Assembly (NCBI RefSeq): GCF_030490285.1
Contig: NZ_CP129884.1
Span: 2,852,001-2,916,000 of the forward strand
DNA: 64,000 nt
Direction: 5' to 3'
Source: Methylomonas montana
GTDB lineage: Bacteria > Pseudomonadota > Gammaproteobacteria > Methylococcales > Methylomonadaceae
Below the pieces are notes generated by a model, which did not search any database, was not told the origin of the DNA, and saw only the letters and a list, made by a program, of their open reading frames with translations. How positions within the stretch are numbered: the first letter of the stretch is position 1; each line of letters begins with the position of its first letter. Below, one piece after another: positions 1 through 8,549 of the stretch. A program made the position numbers and the translations under genes.

Positions 1-1157
1 CTGGTCAACAACAACACGAATTCGTCGCCGCCCAATCGCACCACCGTGTCAGATTCACGCACACAGTTTGATAAGCGTTCCGCCATGATCACCAATAACT
101 GATCGCCTACATGGTGCCCCATGCTGTCGTTGATCAGTTTGAACTGATCCAGATCGACAAAAGCCACCGCCAGTTTATGATGGTAACGGTCCGCAAAACT
201 CATGCACTGTTGCAGCCTGTCGGCCAACATGGTGCGATTGGGCAAACCGGTCAAATTATCGTGCGTCGCCTGATACTGGATTTGTTGTTCGTAGTTTTTG
301 CGATCGGAAATGTCTTCAACGGTGCCTTCGTAAAACAATAGTTTTCCATCCTTGTCGCGCACTTCATGAGCATTTTCGGTAATCCAGATAATATCGCCGT
401 TCTTGCGATACACCTGAGCCTCGAAATTGTGCACTTGACCATGGTCACGCATCATCGCAATGTATTCAGCGCGCTTGCGGGGATCGACATATAGCTGGTT
501 CTGAATATCCGAGATACTCAGCATCAGCTCATTCGTGGATTCGTAACCGTAAATCCGCGCCAAGGCCGGATTGAAGTTCAGATACCGGCCGGAAGGACTG
601 GTCTGGTAAATGCCTTCGATCGCATTTTCGAAAATGGACCGGTAGCGCTCCTGGGCTTCGTAGGCAAGCTGCTCGCTCTGCTTACGCCGAGTCACGTCCT
701 GAATGAAGCCCTCCAGCGCTTCCAACTCGCCTTTTTCGTTGAACAATGGTTCACCGCTCTCGTATACCCAACGAATCTCACCATCGGCATGCACTATGCG
801 ATATTCCAACTCGAAATGTTCGCCTAGTTTGGCGGCGCTTTCGATTTTCTGGCGCACCCAGGCCCTATCGTCTTTCAGCGTTAACTCTTCATACGAAACG
901 CGGCGATTGAACAGCAGATCATTGGCATCGTAACCGGTCAGTCGCTTGCAGCCATCGCTGACGAATACCATGCTCCAATGCTCGTCCAGCAAACAACAGT
1001 AAACCATCCCTTTCAGATTGCTCATCAGCGTGCTGAGCATGCGCTCGCGATCCTGAAGCAATTTGCGCAAGCCTAAGCTAAGGTTGATGGGAATGTCGGA
1101 AGCAGACAGCTGTCTGGTGGTATCGGGAAATAAAGATAAGTTTGTCGATAGGCGCAT
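1..1157 (-). CDS. PAS-PAS-GGDEF diguanylate cyclase-type protein (C-terminus outside window)
   Basis: A cytoplasmic signalling protein that probably makes cyclic di-GMP. From the start at 1157 the reading frame stays open to the left edge, about 385 residues. After a short N-terminal segment there are two PAS sensor domains, at roughly residues 36-160 and 166-290, the second followed by the usual PAC segment. The GGDEF domain starts near residue 300 and carries an intact RLGGDEF active-site motif near residues 372-378. No membrane segment is visible, so the sensed signal is likely intracellular (redox, small ligand). The true C-terminus lies to the left of the window; many proteins of this build continue into an EAL phosphodiesterase domain, which cannot be judged here. 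The intact GGDEF residues argue for a working cyclase. Confidence 0.9.
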   Translation of the reverse strand, partial: MRLSTNLSLFPDTTRQLSASDIPINLSLGLRKLLQDRERMLSTLMSNLKGMVYCCLLDEHWSMVFVSDGCKRLTGYDANDLLFNRRVSYEELTLKDDRAWVRQKIESAAKLGEHFELEYRIVHADGEIRWVYESGEPLFNEKGELEALEGFIQDVTRRKQSEQLAYEAQERYRSIFENAIEGIYQTSPSGRYLNFNPALARIYGYESTNELMLSISDIQNQLYVDPRKRAEYIAMMRDHGQVHNFEAQVYRKNGDIIWITENAHEVRDKDGKLLFYEGTVEDISDRKNYEQQIQYQATHDNLTGLPNRTMLADRLQQCMSFADRYHHKLAVAFVDLDQFKLINDSMGHHVGDQLLVIMAERLSNCVRESDTVVRLGGDEFVLLLT

Positions 1158-1416
1158 GGAACAGTAAAGCATTATTCATGCCGAGACTAAAAAGCAAAAA
1201 ATCAGTACTTTATTGCGCAAGCGCGAGCTAAGTTTGCACCAAAAACGGGGTATACGCACCGAATGAATGCAGCACCAAGCCGTTTGCCTTTGAAAGCCAA
1301 CGTTACTTTAAGACGGGATCAGGAGGAATCGAGGTATTTTCAGCGACACATCGAAACAATTTATGCGCCGCAAACCGACATCAAACAGACCCTCCCTGGC
1401 CTGTTTTCAAGACTTC

Positions 1417-1893
1417 TTAGTGATGGCAACCCGCGCCGTGGACGTGGCCATGGGCAATTTCATCGGCAGTCGCCGGTCTGACATCGATCACTTCCACATC
1501 GAATGTCAAGGCTTCGCCGGCCAAGGGGTGATTGCCGTCTATGGTAATGTCGTCGCCGTCGATCTCGGTAATCGTGATGATGCCGGGTCCATGGCTGACT
1601 TCGGCATGGAACTGCATGCCGACTTCAATATCCATACCGTCGAACATGGTTCTGGAAACCACTTGAATCATGTCTTCGGACACTTCGCCGTAAGCCTGAT
1701 CGGCGGCGATGGTCACATTTAGCTTGTCGCCGGTTTGTTTGCCGGCCAGCGCAGCTTCCAGACCGGCAATGATATTGCCGGAACCGTGCAGGTAAACCAA
1801 AGGCGACTCGCCCCGCGAACTATCCAACTGTTCCCCATGTTGATTGGTTAAGGTGTAGTGGATAGAAACCGCTGTTTTGTCTGTAATTTGCAT
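1417..1893 (-). CDS. slyD: FKBP-type peptidyl-prolyl isomerase, SlyD family
   Basis: A 158-residue cytoplasmic prolyl isomerase and chaperone. The FKBP domain is at residues 1-70 and 125-145, interrupted by the insert-in-flap chaperone domain at about 70-125, the normal SlyD arrangement. The C-terminal tail is short and metal-binding (HGHVHGAGCHH), a reduced version of the long His/Cys tail of E. coli SlyD, so nickel or copper binding is plausible but weaker. A purine-rich AAGG ribosome site lies just upstream of the ATG. It lies downstream of greB on the same strand with an 83-base gap. Confidence 0.93.
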   Translation of the reverse strand: MQITDKTAVSIHYTLTNQHGEQLDSSRGESPLVYLHGSGNIIAGLEAALAGKQTGDKLNVTIAADQAYGEVSEDMIQVVSRTMFDGMDIEVGMQFHAEVSHGPGIITITEIDGDDITIDGNHPLAGEALTFDVEVIDVRPATADEIAHGHVHGAGCHH

Positions 1894-1976
1894 AAGTGCC
1901 TTTGCTGGATGAAAAAAGCCGACATCATATAACCTTTTTCCATAAAAAACATGCTGATATCGCGAGTAAAAGCCCG

Positions 1977-2450
1977 CTATTTCTCATATTCAATGGCGCT
2001 GACATACCAGACAAATGTCCCGGCTTCCGTCTTCACCACGACCTCGTCATCGACCTCTTTTTTCAACAAGGAACGCGCCATCGGCGCATCTACTGATATG
2101 TAATCCTTGCGGTCGAAAATTTCATCGTAGCCGGCAATCCGAAAGCGTTTGGTCTCGCCCGAGTCGTTTTCGATTTCCACCCAGGCGCCAAAAAACACCT
2201 TGCCATCCTGATCCGGATGGTAATCGACCACTTTAAGGCTATCCAGGCGTTTTTGCAGATAGCGGACTCGCCTATCGATTTCCCGTAATCTTTTTTTGTT
2301 GTACTGGTAGTCGGCGTTCTCGCTTCGGTCGCCCAGGCTGGCGGCCCAAGTCACCATTTTGGTCACTTCAGGGCGCTCGACGCGCCACAAATGGTCCAAC
2401 TCCTGCATTAATTTTTCAAAACCTTGCCTTGTAATCAGTGGTGTAGCCAT
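1977..2450 (-). CDS. greB: Transcription elongation factor GreB
   Basis: A 157-residue factor that enters the secondary channel of RNA polymerase and stimulates cleavage of backtracked transcripts. The N-terminal coiled coil carries the GDRSENADY tip motif (acidic D and E pair) near residues 40-48, followed by the C-terminal FKBP-like domain from about residue 85. The frame is open further upstream to 2651, but the start at 2450 (MATPLITRQGF) matches the family N-terminus; the extra 67 upstream codons look non-coding. No strong ribosome site precedes the chosen ATG. Confidence 0.93.
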   Translation of the reverse strand: MATPLITRQGFEKLMQELDHLWRVERPEVTKMVTWAASLGDRSENADYQYNKKRLREIDRRVRYLQKRLDSLKVVDYHPDQDGKVFFGAWVEIENDSGETKRFRIAGYDEIFDRKDYISVDAPMARSLLKKEVDDEVVVKTEAGTFVWYVSAIEYEK

Positions 2451-2884
2451 ATTAATGTCTGGAATTAACTCGTTTGCAGATAACCCTTCGCAGAGCTTGA
2501 TTTGATTGATTCTCCAGCGAACACTTGGCATCGATACGGCTTGCCGATCAAAACCAAGCTGGCATGACTGTTTTACTATCTTAAAAAATTCTGCACGATG
2601 ATAACAGCGAAGGAAGTCATTCCTGGCGGCCGCGGCAACCGCAGCTGACATTGCATAATGCCTTGCAGCACCTCAAAATACCGGCGGACACATCAAATCA
2701 GCCAACCGGCGGCCAGCTATGCCACAATAGGCGTTCCAGACAACGTGCGTTTGCCCGCCATAACCTGATAATTCAATAATTTACACCATGTAAACCGCGC
2801 CAACGAATTTTCCGCAAATCATGGATTTTGCAGCCTGACAGCGTTCCAACTTAACTATTATCACCATTCATTTAGGAACTAATT
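2451..2884. other. Intergenic region, divergent greB / nlpE-like gene
   Basis: These 434 bases separate two divergent genes and must hold both promoters. The minus-strand frame upstream of greB is open but has no recognisable protein content. I see no RNA gene, terminator or convincing operator here. Confidence 0.4.
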
Positions 2885-3358
2885 ATGCGAAAACTTAAAA
2901 GAACTCTACCTATTTTTCTCGTCGTCGCGGCTTTCTGCGCCTACCGGCCTGCTTTTGCCGAGACAGCCGCGCCGCAGGAAAAGGATGAACATCATCATGC
3001 CAAAACCAGCCTGGATTGGCCGGGCATTTATAACGGATTAACACCTTGCGCCGACTGTATCGGCGTGAAAACCACGCTGGCGTTAAACAAAAACGGCAGC
3101 TACGTGTTGATTACCCAATACCTCGGCAAATCGGAAAGAGAATTTGTCGAAAAAGGTAAATTTGCCTGGGGCGACAAAGCCAATACCATTGTGCTGACGC
3201 CGCGCAATAGTTCAGCTTCGCAGCAATATCTGGTCGGCGAGAACCAGCTGATTCAGCTCGATAACAACGGCAACCGGGTCTCCGGCAAACTGGCCGATCG
3301 CTATATTTTGCGCAGAAACGATATCACCAATACCCCGCCGTCACACGCCGGGCATTAA
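2885..3358 (+). CDS. NlpE N-terminal domain-like periplasmic protein
   Basis: A 157-residue exported protein resembling the N-terminal beta-barrel domain of NlpE, the envelope lipoprotein that signals copper and lipoprotein stress through Cpx in enterobacteria. Residues 1-25 form a signal peptide ending AFA; there is no lipobox cysteine, so this version should be soluble and periplasmic. The family CxxC is present as PCADC near residues 54-58, in the usual context of small-molecule/threonine-rich loops. A His cluster (EHHHA) follows the signal peptide and may bind metal. An AGGA ribosome site precedes the ATG. It stands alone, convergent with the amine oxidase gene. Copper sensing is inferred from the family, not shown. 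Confidence 0.75.
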   Translation: MRKLKRTLPIFLVVAAFCAYRPAFAETAAPQEKDEHHHAKTSLDWPGIYNGLTPCADCIGVKTTLALNKNGSYVLITQYLGKSEREFVEKGKFAWGDKANTIVLTPRNSSASQQYLVGENQLIQLDNNGNRVSGKLADRYILRRNDITNTPPSHAGH

Positions 3359-3394
3359 GCGGCTGATGCTGAATCAGATCAGTTCAACCTGCCA

Positions 3395-4993
3395 TTAGCC
3401 GGTTGCAGCAATTTTCTCCAAGGCCAGACCGGCGGCCAGACGGCCGGTCTGGGCGCCGCCGTTCATGAAACCGTAATAGGCATCGCTCAGATGTTCGCCG
3501 GCAAAAATCAGATTATCGAATCCGACTCGTTGTTGCGCCGCCGGATTACCGGATTCGATCCAGAAATAACTGCCAAAGGTAGTCAATTGTCCCGGCGTGA
3601 AATTGGCGTAACCGCCTAGGGTGTAAGGACTTTTAGCCCAGGCGCTTTTGGCGAAAGTACCGGTGGCAGATTCGACGGCGCCGGGAACAAACATGTCCAG
3701 CTCCGCGATAAGTTGTTTACCCAACACTTTGGTATTTCGGCTGTTAGCGAGCGTGGCTTGGTCACCACCCAGGAAAAAATTCAACACGCCATCGCGGCGG
3801 TCGGTTTGGCGTTGCGTTTCGTCCCAAACTTCGGAAAATCCCAGGTCACTCCATGCCGCCAGGCTGAAACCATCCGCCTGATGCCAAAAACGCTCGCTAA
3901 AACTTGCCAATAATTTTTCGTTGACGCCCAAGCCGGTTTCGTCGATGAAACGGCGGAACAGATTGGGCAGCGGCGCATTGATCGCCACTTTCCGCAACGG
4001 TGGAAATGGTACGGTGACGATGACGATGTCGGCAACCGCCTGGGTATGATCAGAAAAAGCCAGCCGATACTCGCCACCTTCCTGATCGATGGCCAGCAAG
4101 ACTTTATTGCGTTGAATCTGGCCGGATAGCGCGTCCGCCAAGGCATCGGTGATTTTGGCAGAGCCGCCGACCACCGCATAGGCCTCGTCGCTGTAGCTCA
4201 ACAATTCCACGGATTGACCGTTCACCTCAGGTAATATAAATAACAACTGCAAGGCCGACGACTGATCTGGCTCGGCACCGTATTCGGTGCGAATAGCCGT
4301 TTCCAATAATTCGCGCACATAGGGTTCGGAAATTTTATCGGCGTGTTGATTCAGATAATCACTGACCGACCACTGATCGAATAACGGCGCATTGGCATCC
4401 CAATCCTGATAAAGAATTCTCGAATCGTCGCTGATTTGCGCGGCGATCGGGCGTAAATCGTCAATCAGCTGTGCTTCCGTGTAACGGACGCCGTCGAACA
4501 AATAGATTTCCTTCGGATAGGGCTGACGTTTGGCGTCTTTTAACTTATTGAACAGACCGATATTAAATTCTTTAACCAAGGCCAGCATGTCGGCGTGATC
4601 GGTATTAATCAACTCGGCACCCAAGTCGATCACCAAGCCATCCTCAATCGCGGCAGACATCATCCGGCCGCCGACAGTCGACCGGGCTTCGTAGACAGTC
4701 GCGTTGATCCCAGCTTTCTTCAGTTGGTACGCCGCATTCAGGCCGGCGATGCCCGCACCGATGATGGCTACTCGATTCGCGGCCTGTCGCGGATCGGCCA
4801 TCGCCGGAAACGGCAATGCCTGACTGACCAAGCCGGCCATGCCCACCACCGAGCTGGTTTTCATGAATCTGCGCCGACTCCACTCTGCTGCGGCTAGCGA
4901 AACGGGCGCAGGCCGATGCTGTGTTTGCAAATGCTCTCGTCTGGCGACCTGTAGAGCCAAAACCAATTTTCTGAAAAACAGCGTATGCGCCAT
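3395..4993 (-). CDS. Tat-exported flavin monoamine oxidase family protein
   Basis: A 532-residue FAD-dependent oxidase of the monoamine/L-amino-acid oxidase superfamily. A consensus twin-arginine motif (SRRRFMK, residues 39-45) sits in a long N-terminal leader followed by a hydrophobic stretch ending at PAMA, so the folded flavoprotein should be exported to the periplasm. The dinucleotide-binding motif GAGIAG is at residues 79-84, followed by the GGRM loop, and the C-terminal FAD-closing motif (FAGEHLS...GFMNGGAQTG) is present. Substrate cannot be read from sequence; amine or amino-acid oxidation releasing H2O2 is the family reaction. A GGAGAG ribosome site precedes the start. Confidence 0.85.
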   Translation of the reverse strand: MAHTLFFRKLVLALQVARREHLQTQHRPAPVSLAAAEWSRRRFMKTSSVVGMAGLVSQALPFPAMADPRQAANRVAIIGAGIAGLNAAYQLKKAGINATVYEARSTVGGRMMSAAIEDGLVIDLGAELINTDHADMLALVKEFNIGLFNKLKDAKRQPYPKEIYLFDGVRYTEAQLIDDLRPIAAQISDDSRILYQDWDANAPLFDQWSVSDYLNQHADKISEPYVRELLETAIRTEYGAEPDQSSALQLLFILPEVNGQSVELLSYSDEAYAVVGGSAKITDALADALSGQIQRNKVLLAIDQEGGEYRLAFSDHTQAVADIVIVTVPFPPLRKVAINAPLPNLFRRFIDETGLGVNEKLLASFSERFWHQADGFSLAAWSDLGFSEVWDETQRQTDRRDGVLNFFLGGDQATLANSRNTKVLGKQLIAELDMFVPGAVESATGTFAKSAWAKSPYTLGGYANFTPGQLTTFGSYFWIESGNPAAQQRVGFDNLIFAGEHLSDAYYGFMNGGAQTGRLAAGLALEKIAATG

Positions 4994-5289
4994 AGTGAAA
5001 TCTCTCCATTAATTTATGTGACGATCATGATGTTCGAGTCGCAGCCTACCCCGATCGATTTAATCATACCAAGCAGTGACTGAATATGCCGTTAAAACCT
5101 GGCACCTATCTGATTCGCTGTCGGAAGACCAGATTGCTAAAGATAAGCTTTGGCAGCCGTGGTTTCCGGAGGGTAAGATACGCCGGTGTAGTCAGGTTTC
5201 ATTGACCCTATATCGAATCCAAATCGATAGCATATCCGCTAGTTACCACCGTGCTTGCCTTCACTCACCGCGACCATTACTAAACTGTC

Positions 5290-5454
5290 ATGAGCAATGA
5301 TTCATTTTTTCTGCGCGTAAAATGGTTTTTGATCATTTTGCTGATGACTATTATCGAAATCGGCCCGATTCCACTGCTGGGCTTGACCTTTCTCTATATC
5401 CTGGCGTTTCGCCCACACTGGTTCAAGGATTTGATCGACCGCCTCTATTCATGA
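5290..5454 (+). CDS. Small membrane protein, first gene of coupled trio
   Basis: A 54-residue open frame starting MSNDSFFLRVKWF. It has one or two hydrophobic segments (about residues 11-24 and 27-41) and a basic, amphipathic end, typical of a small inner-membrane protein. Its TGA stop overlaps the ATG of the next gene in an ATGA junction, and that gene overlaps dtd in the same way, which supports it as a real translated gene. I know no function. The upstream 296 bases to the divergent amine oxidase gene hold its promoter. Confidence 0.7.
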   Translation: MSNDSFFLRVKWFLIILLMTIIEIGPIPLLGLTFLYILAFRPHWFKDLIDRLYS

Positions 5455-5864
5455 CGCAAGTACTGCAATATCTGTTTGTTTACGGCACATTACGCCGGGA
5501 TCAAACCAGCCTAATCAATCACCCCTTGCTTGCCGACTGTATATACATTGGCGAGGCGCGTATCGGCGCGGAATTATATGAAGTCGATCGCTATCCGGCG
5601 GCCATCGCTGCCGAGTCCGGATTCGTCACGGGCGAATTGTATCGGCTGCCAAACCCCGAACAGACTCTGGCGATGCTGGATATTTACGAAGAATGTGCCG
5701 CGCAATTCCAGGCACCACACGAATATGCCCGCAGCCAGCACCCGGTCATCCTGCCCGGACAACAGCCGTTGTCGGCTTGGACTTATCTTTACAATCGCCC
5801 AATCGACGGCCTGAGCCGCATTCGTTCCGGCGATTATTGTCATAATCCATTAGAAAACTCATGA
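5451..5864 (+). CDS. Gamma-glutamylcyclotransferase-like (GGCT/AIG2/YtfP) protein
   Basis: A 137-residue protein of the gamma-glutamylcyclotransferase-like fold. The N-terminus carries the family signature YLFVYGTLRRD (about residues 7-17), whose backbone forms the substrate cavity, and a central acidic residue region (LDIYEECAAQ) lies where the catalytic glutamate is found. The frame is open upstream to 5322, but the start at 5451 matches family N-termini and makes an ATGA overlap with the upstream small membrane protein gene. Members cleave gamma-glutamyl amines or have unknown substrates; the exact reaction here is not known. Confidence 0.85.
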   Translation: MTQVLQYLFVYGTLRRDQTSLINHPLLADCIYIGEARIGAELYEVDRYPAAIAAESGFVTGELYRLPNPEQTLAMLDIYEECAAQFQAPHEYARSQHPVILPGQQPLSAWTYLYNRPIDGLSRIRSGDYCHNPLENS

Positions 5865-6313
5865 TCAGCATCATTCAACGCGTTACCCAAGCTAAAGTCA
5901 CGGTCAACGGCATCGACATCGGCACGATAGGCTCTGGCATCATGGCACTGGTTGCCGTCGAGAAATCCGACACGCCCAAACAAGCCGACCGCCTGCTGGA
6001 ACGCATTCTGAATTACCGAATTTTCGCCGACGCCGACGACAAGATGAATCTCAGCCTGCGCGACATTCAGGGCGGCTTATTGATAGTGCCTCAATTCACG
6101 CTGGCTGCCGATACCGATACCGGCAACCGTCCCAGTTTCGCTAGCGCCGCGCCGCCGGCGCTGGGTCGAAAGCTTTTCGGCTATTTCCAGCAACGCGCCT
6201 TGAACATCTATCCCGGCAGCCAATTCGGCGAATTTGGCGCCGATATGAAAGTCGCGCTGGTGAACGACGGCCCGGTCACTTTTACGTTGCGCTGCCAAGA
6301 GAAAACCTGCTGA
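5861..6313 (+). CDS. dtd: D-aminoacyl-tRNA deacylase
   Basis: A 150-residue homodimeric proofreading enzyme that removes D-amino acids (and glycine from mischarged tRNA) in the cytoplasm. The C-terminal Gly-cisPro motif NDGPVT is intact near residue 136. The other signature, normally SQxxL, reads PQFTL here (about residue 77), so the usual serine is proline; the following AADTDTGNRPSF segment is typical. The gene starts inside the stop of the upstream GGCT-like gene (ATGA overlap), suggesting translational coupling. Length is slightly above the usual 145 residues because of a short C-terminal extension. Confidence 0.93.
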   Translation: MISIIQRVTQAKVTVNGIDIGTIGSGIMALVAVEKSDTPKQADRLLERILNYRIFADADDKMNLSLRDIQGGLLIVPQFTLAADTDTGNRPSFASAAPPALGRKLFGYFQQRALNIYPGSQFGEFGADMKVALVNDGPVTFTLRCQEKTC

Positions 6314-6504
6314 GCCCTCCGCTTCGATGGCGCGTTGACTACGTCGCCGCATCCTCGATATTGCTGTTTTCTACATCAATGTAAGCAAATTGAGCCATGG
6401 ATTTTCTATAAATTAATCTATGTTAAATAACGCAATTTAATTTGCTTGCCACATCACTTCTCACTACAATTGCGCCACCCTAAATCACAAAATGAGAAAT
6501 ACAT

Positions 6505-7083
6505 ATGAAAATTCAACATTTATTGCTCGCCTTGACGTTGCCAGCAATACTCACCCTGACGGGCTGCGAAACCGCAAAACCGGCTACCGAAGCCACCGCC
6601 GAACCAGCGCTAGTGGCGCCAACCGCCGCCGCGCCGGTTGAGGCCGCTGCACCGGCCGCTAAAGCCGAACCGGCTGCGCCAGCCGTCAGTCCTGAACATT
6701 GTGCTAAACATAAAACCGAAGCCGCTCACGATTGCGTTAAACATTGCGCCAAAACCAAAGGCAAAAAAAATAAAGCCTGCCTGAAACATTGCGCCGACAA
6801 AGCGGCGGCTGAACACGATTGCGCTAAACATTGCGCGGATCATCCAGGCGCAAAAGACCAAGTCTGTGCCCAACATTGCGCGCAAAATCCCGATGCCAAA
6901 GCCCATGAATGCAGCGCCGAACATTGCGCGCATCACGATGCTGCCGCGGCTAAAAGCTGCGATGCCAGCCATTGCGCCCACCACCAAGGCGATGCGGCTC
7001 ATGATTGCAGCGCCGATCATTGTAAAAAACACGGCGGCGCGATGGCTGATTGCTGCGGTGCCGGCCACAAATGCGACATGTAA
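6505..7083 (+). CDS. Lipoprotein with Cys-His-Cys repeats, putative metal binder
   Basis: A 192-residue lipoprotein of no family I recognise. The signal peptide ends in a lipobox (LTGC, Cys21), and the next residue is Glu, so outer-membrane sorting is expected. Residues 22-62 are an Ala/Pro-rich flexible linker. From residue 63 the chain is built of short repeats about 16-20 residues apart, each with a C-x2-HC or C-x3-HC core: CVKHC, CLKHC, CAKHC, CAQHC, then CSAEHC, CDASHC, CSADHC, ending with CC and KCDM. There are 18 cysteines after the lipobox and a similar number of histidines. This looks like a thiol-imidazole metal store or sensor, copper being the natural guess in a methanotroph; that is inference. 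The gene stands alone. Confidence 0.8.
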   Translation: MKIQHLLLALTLPAILTLTGCETAKPATEATAEPALVAPTAAAPVEAAAPAAKAEPAAPAVSPEHCAKHKTEAAHDCVKHCAKTKGKKNKACLKHCADKAAAEHDCAKHCADHPGAKDQVCAQHCAQNPDAKAHECSAEHCAHHDAAAAKSCDASHCAHHQGDAAHDCSADHCKKHGGAMADCCGAGHKCDM

Positions 7084-7255
7084 GACCGGCCATCTGACAG
7101 CCGTTCGAAATGAATAGGCGCTGACAATTACCGATGCGCCTATCCAATGCTTTATAGCTTATATGAGTTCAACGAAGACCCTAACGAAACAGGACCGGCA
7201 ACTGGGCATAAAGTCAGCCGCTTTGTTTTTGCAGGGGTGTGAGCGAAGCTGATCC

Positions 7256-7288
7256 CGGCGGCCCATCATCTTGAATGATGGGCCGCCG
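7256..7288. terminator. Perfect 14-bp stem-loop downstream of CBS gene
   Basis: A perfect 14-base-pair GC-rich stem (7256-7269 with 7275-7288) with a 5-base loop lies 17 bases past the stop of the minus-strand CBS gene. Neither side has a run of T, so it may be an mRNA-stabilising or pause hairpin rather than a classical intrinsic terminator. Confidence 0.5.
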
Positions 7289-7305
7289 CTCGGTACTGCT
7301 GGGGT

Positions 7306-7701
7306 CTAACGGATGGCCGCCAGCGCTCTTAATACATCGACTCTGCTAATCATCCCGACTAACTCCCCGTTTTTAAAAACCGGGAAACTGCGAGTCGGCG
7401 TTTCCTGAAACTGATTGGCGACATCTACCAAACTCGCATCGACACTGACGATCTGCGGATCCTTGGTCATATATTCGCCCACTTTTCCGGCCATGCTTTG
7501 GTTATAAGCCGATTCGACGAACACCTTCATGCCATCCTTCTCGGAAAAAATTCCGACTAATTTACCGCGCTCGTCCATGACCGGGACGCTGGTGATTTTG
7601 TGGTCCAACAATTTTTTAACAGCCTGAGAAATTTCGGTGTCAGGGGTAACGGTAATCATTTTGGTCGACATGTAATCGACTACGGCAATTTTTGCTAGCA
7701 T
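7306..7701 (-). CDS. Tandem CBS domain protein
   Basis: A 131-residue cytoplasmic protein made of two CBS domains (about residues 7-63 and 74-129) and nothing else. CBS pairs bind adenine nucleotides or S-adenosylmethionine and regulate partner proteins. The motifs MSTKMITVTPDTEI and MTKDPQIVSVDASL mark the start of each domain. A strong AGGAGG ribosome site lies 7 bases before the ATG. It is monocistronic by appearance; no partner enzyme is adjacent, so its target is unknown. Confidence 0.85.
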   Translation of the reverse strand: MLAKIAVVDYMSTKMITVTPDTEISQAVKKLLDHKITSVPVMDERGKLVGIFSEKDGMKVFVESAYNQSMAGKVGEYMTKDPQIVSVDASLVDVANQFQETPTRSFPVFKNGELVGMISRVDVLRALAAIR

Positions 7702-7973
7702 GGTATACCTCCTGTTTATTATTTTTGTAGACAGAATACCCCCGGCCGTTTTGTTGGCGGGCCAGTCTCTGCGTTATGGATTATTATAAAAATTCCCTAC
7801 TCTATTCGGCATTGTTATTCTAGGCCGGTTATTCGGATTTAACCGGTTTACCTTCTATACCATCGCCCGAAAAAAGCGATAACCCTGCCCACTCAACACC
7901 ATCAGGTGCAACTTAGCCTCATAACACCCTATCAATCTAAATTCCGCTACACGCCGGAAACCAGCTAGCCGAT

Positions 7974-8330
7974 CTAATCGAAGTTATCGCAATACGGGCA
8001 TTTCCAATCGACATTCGCCGGCCGAACCGGGTGAACATGATTAATCAATTTCTTGGTGCCGCCAAAATCGTGGAAATTTTTGCAGACTTTCTCAAACGCC
8101 TCCTTGGGCGAGGCTGCGTAACTGAACTTAAATTTGGGATACCGACCGACATGTTGTTTGAGGCGGGCATTTAAATCAGTCTCGGAGCGTCCGACATATT
8201 TAACGACGAACTTGTTGGTCTTTTGATTGATAATACCCAATGCGTAATTGCCCTCCGAGCTCTCCGTGATAAGCTCGTTAATTTTTGCGTTGCTCAAATC
8301 ATAAGCCCCCTGCATTTCAAGTGAAGCCAT
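7974..8330 (-). CDS. Small GIY-YIG-like protein
   Basis: A 118-residue protein with the spacing of a GIY-YIG nuclease core: a YALGII strand near residues 29-34, KYVGRSE near 44-50, RLKQH near 56-60, and a glutamate in a helix near residue 77. The canonical GIY tripeptide is degenerate (YALG), while the second motif (YVG) is good. A Cys-x2-Cys pair (CPYC) lies at the C-terminus. A GGAGG ribosome site precedes the ATG. Nuclease activity is possible but unproven; it could be a non-catalytic member. Confidence 0.6.
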   Translation of the reverse strand: MASLEMQGAYDLSNAKINELITESSEGNYALGIINQKTNKFVVKYVGRSETDLNARLKQHVGRYPKFKFSYAASPKEAFEKVCKNFHDFGGTKKLINHVHPVRPANVDWKCPYCDNFD

Positions 8331-8549
8331 ATTTCCTCCGGTAGCAATCTAATAATGTCAATATCGGCCGAAACCGGCCGATTGGTTGATGATACTCCGA
8401 TCCAGCGGCGGCTTTACGTTAAATATTCAAAAAAGCTTCATCTAATCAGCGATAAATTCCGCAACGGATTTCGATTGGTCCGTATTAAGATGGCGACGAT
8501 GCGTTTTTTAAACGCTTGGCGTTCTCTCCCCTTAGGCCCGGAAGCGATC

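Noticed and set aside
5076-5300. 74-codon frame upstream of the small membrane protein
   Set aside because: No ribosome site, no recognisable composition, and it overlaps the small gene with better support.
7833-7855. Weak inverted repeat (ccggtt / aaccgg) between the CBS and GIY-YIG-like genes
   Set aside because: Only 6 bp, with a long loop and no T-run in a useful place; not supported as a terminator or operator.
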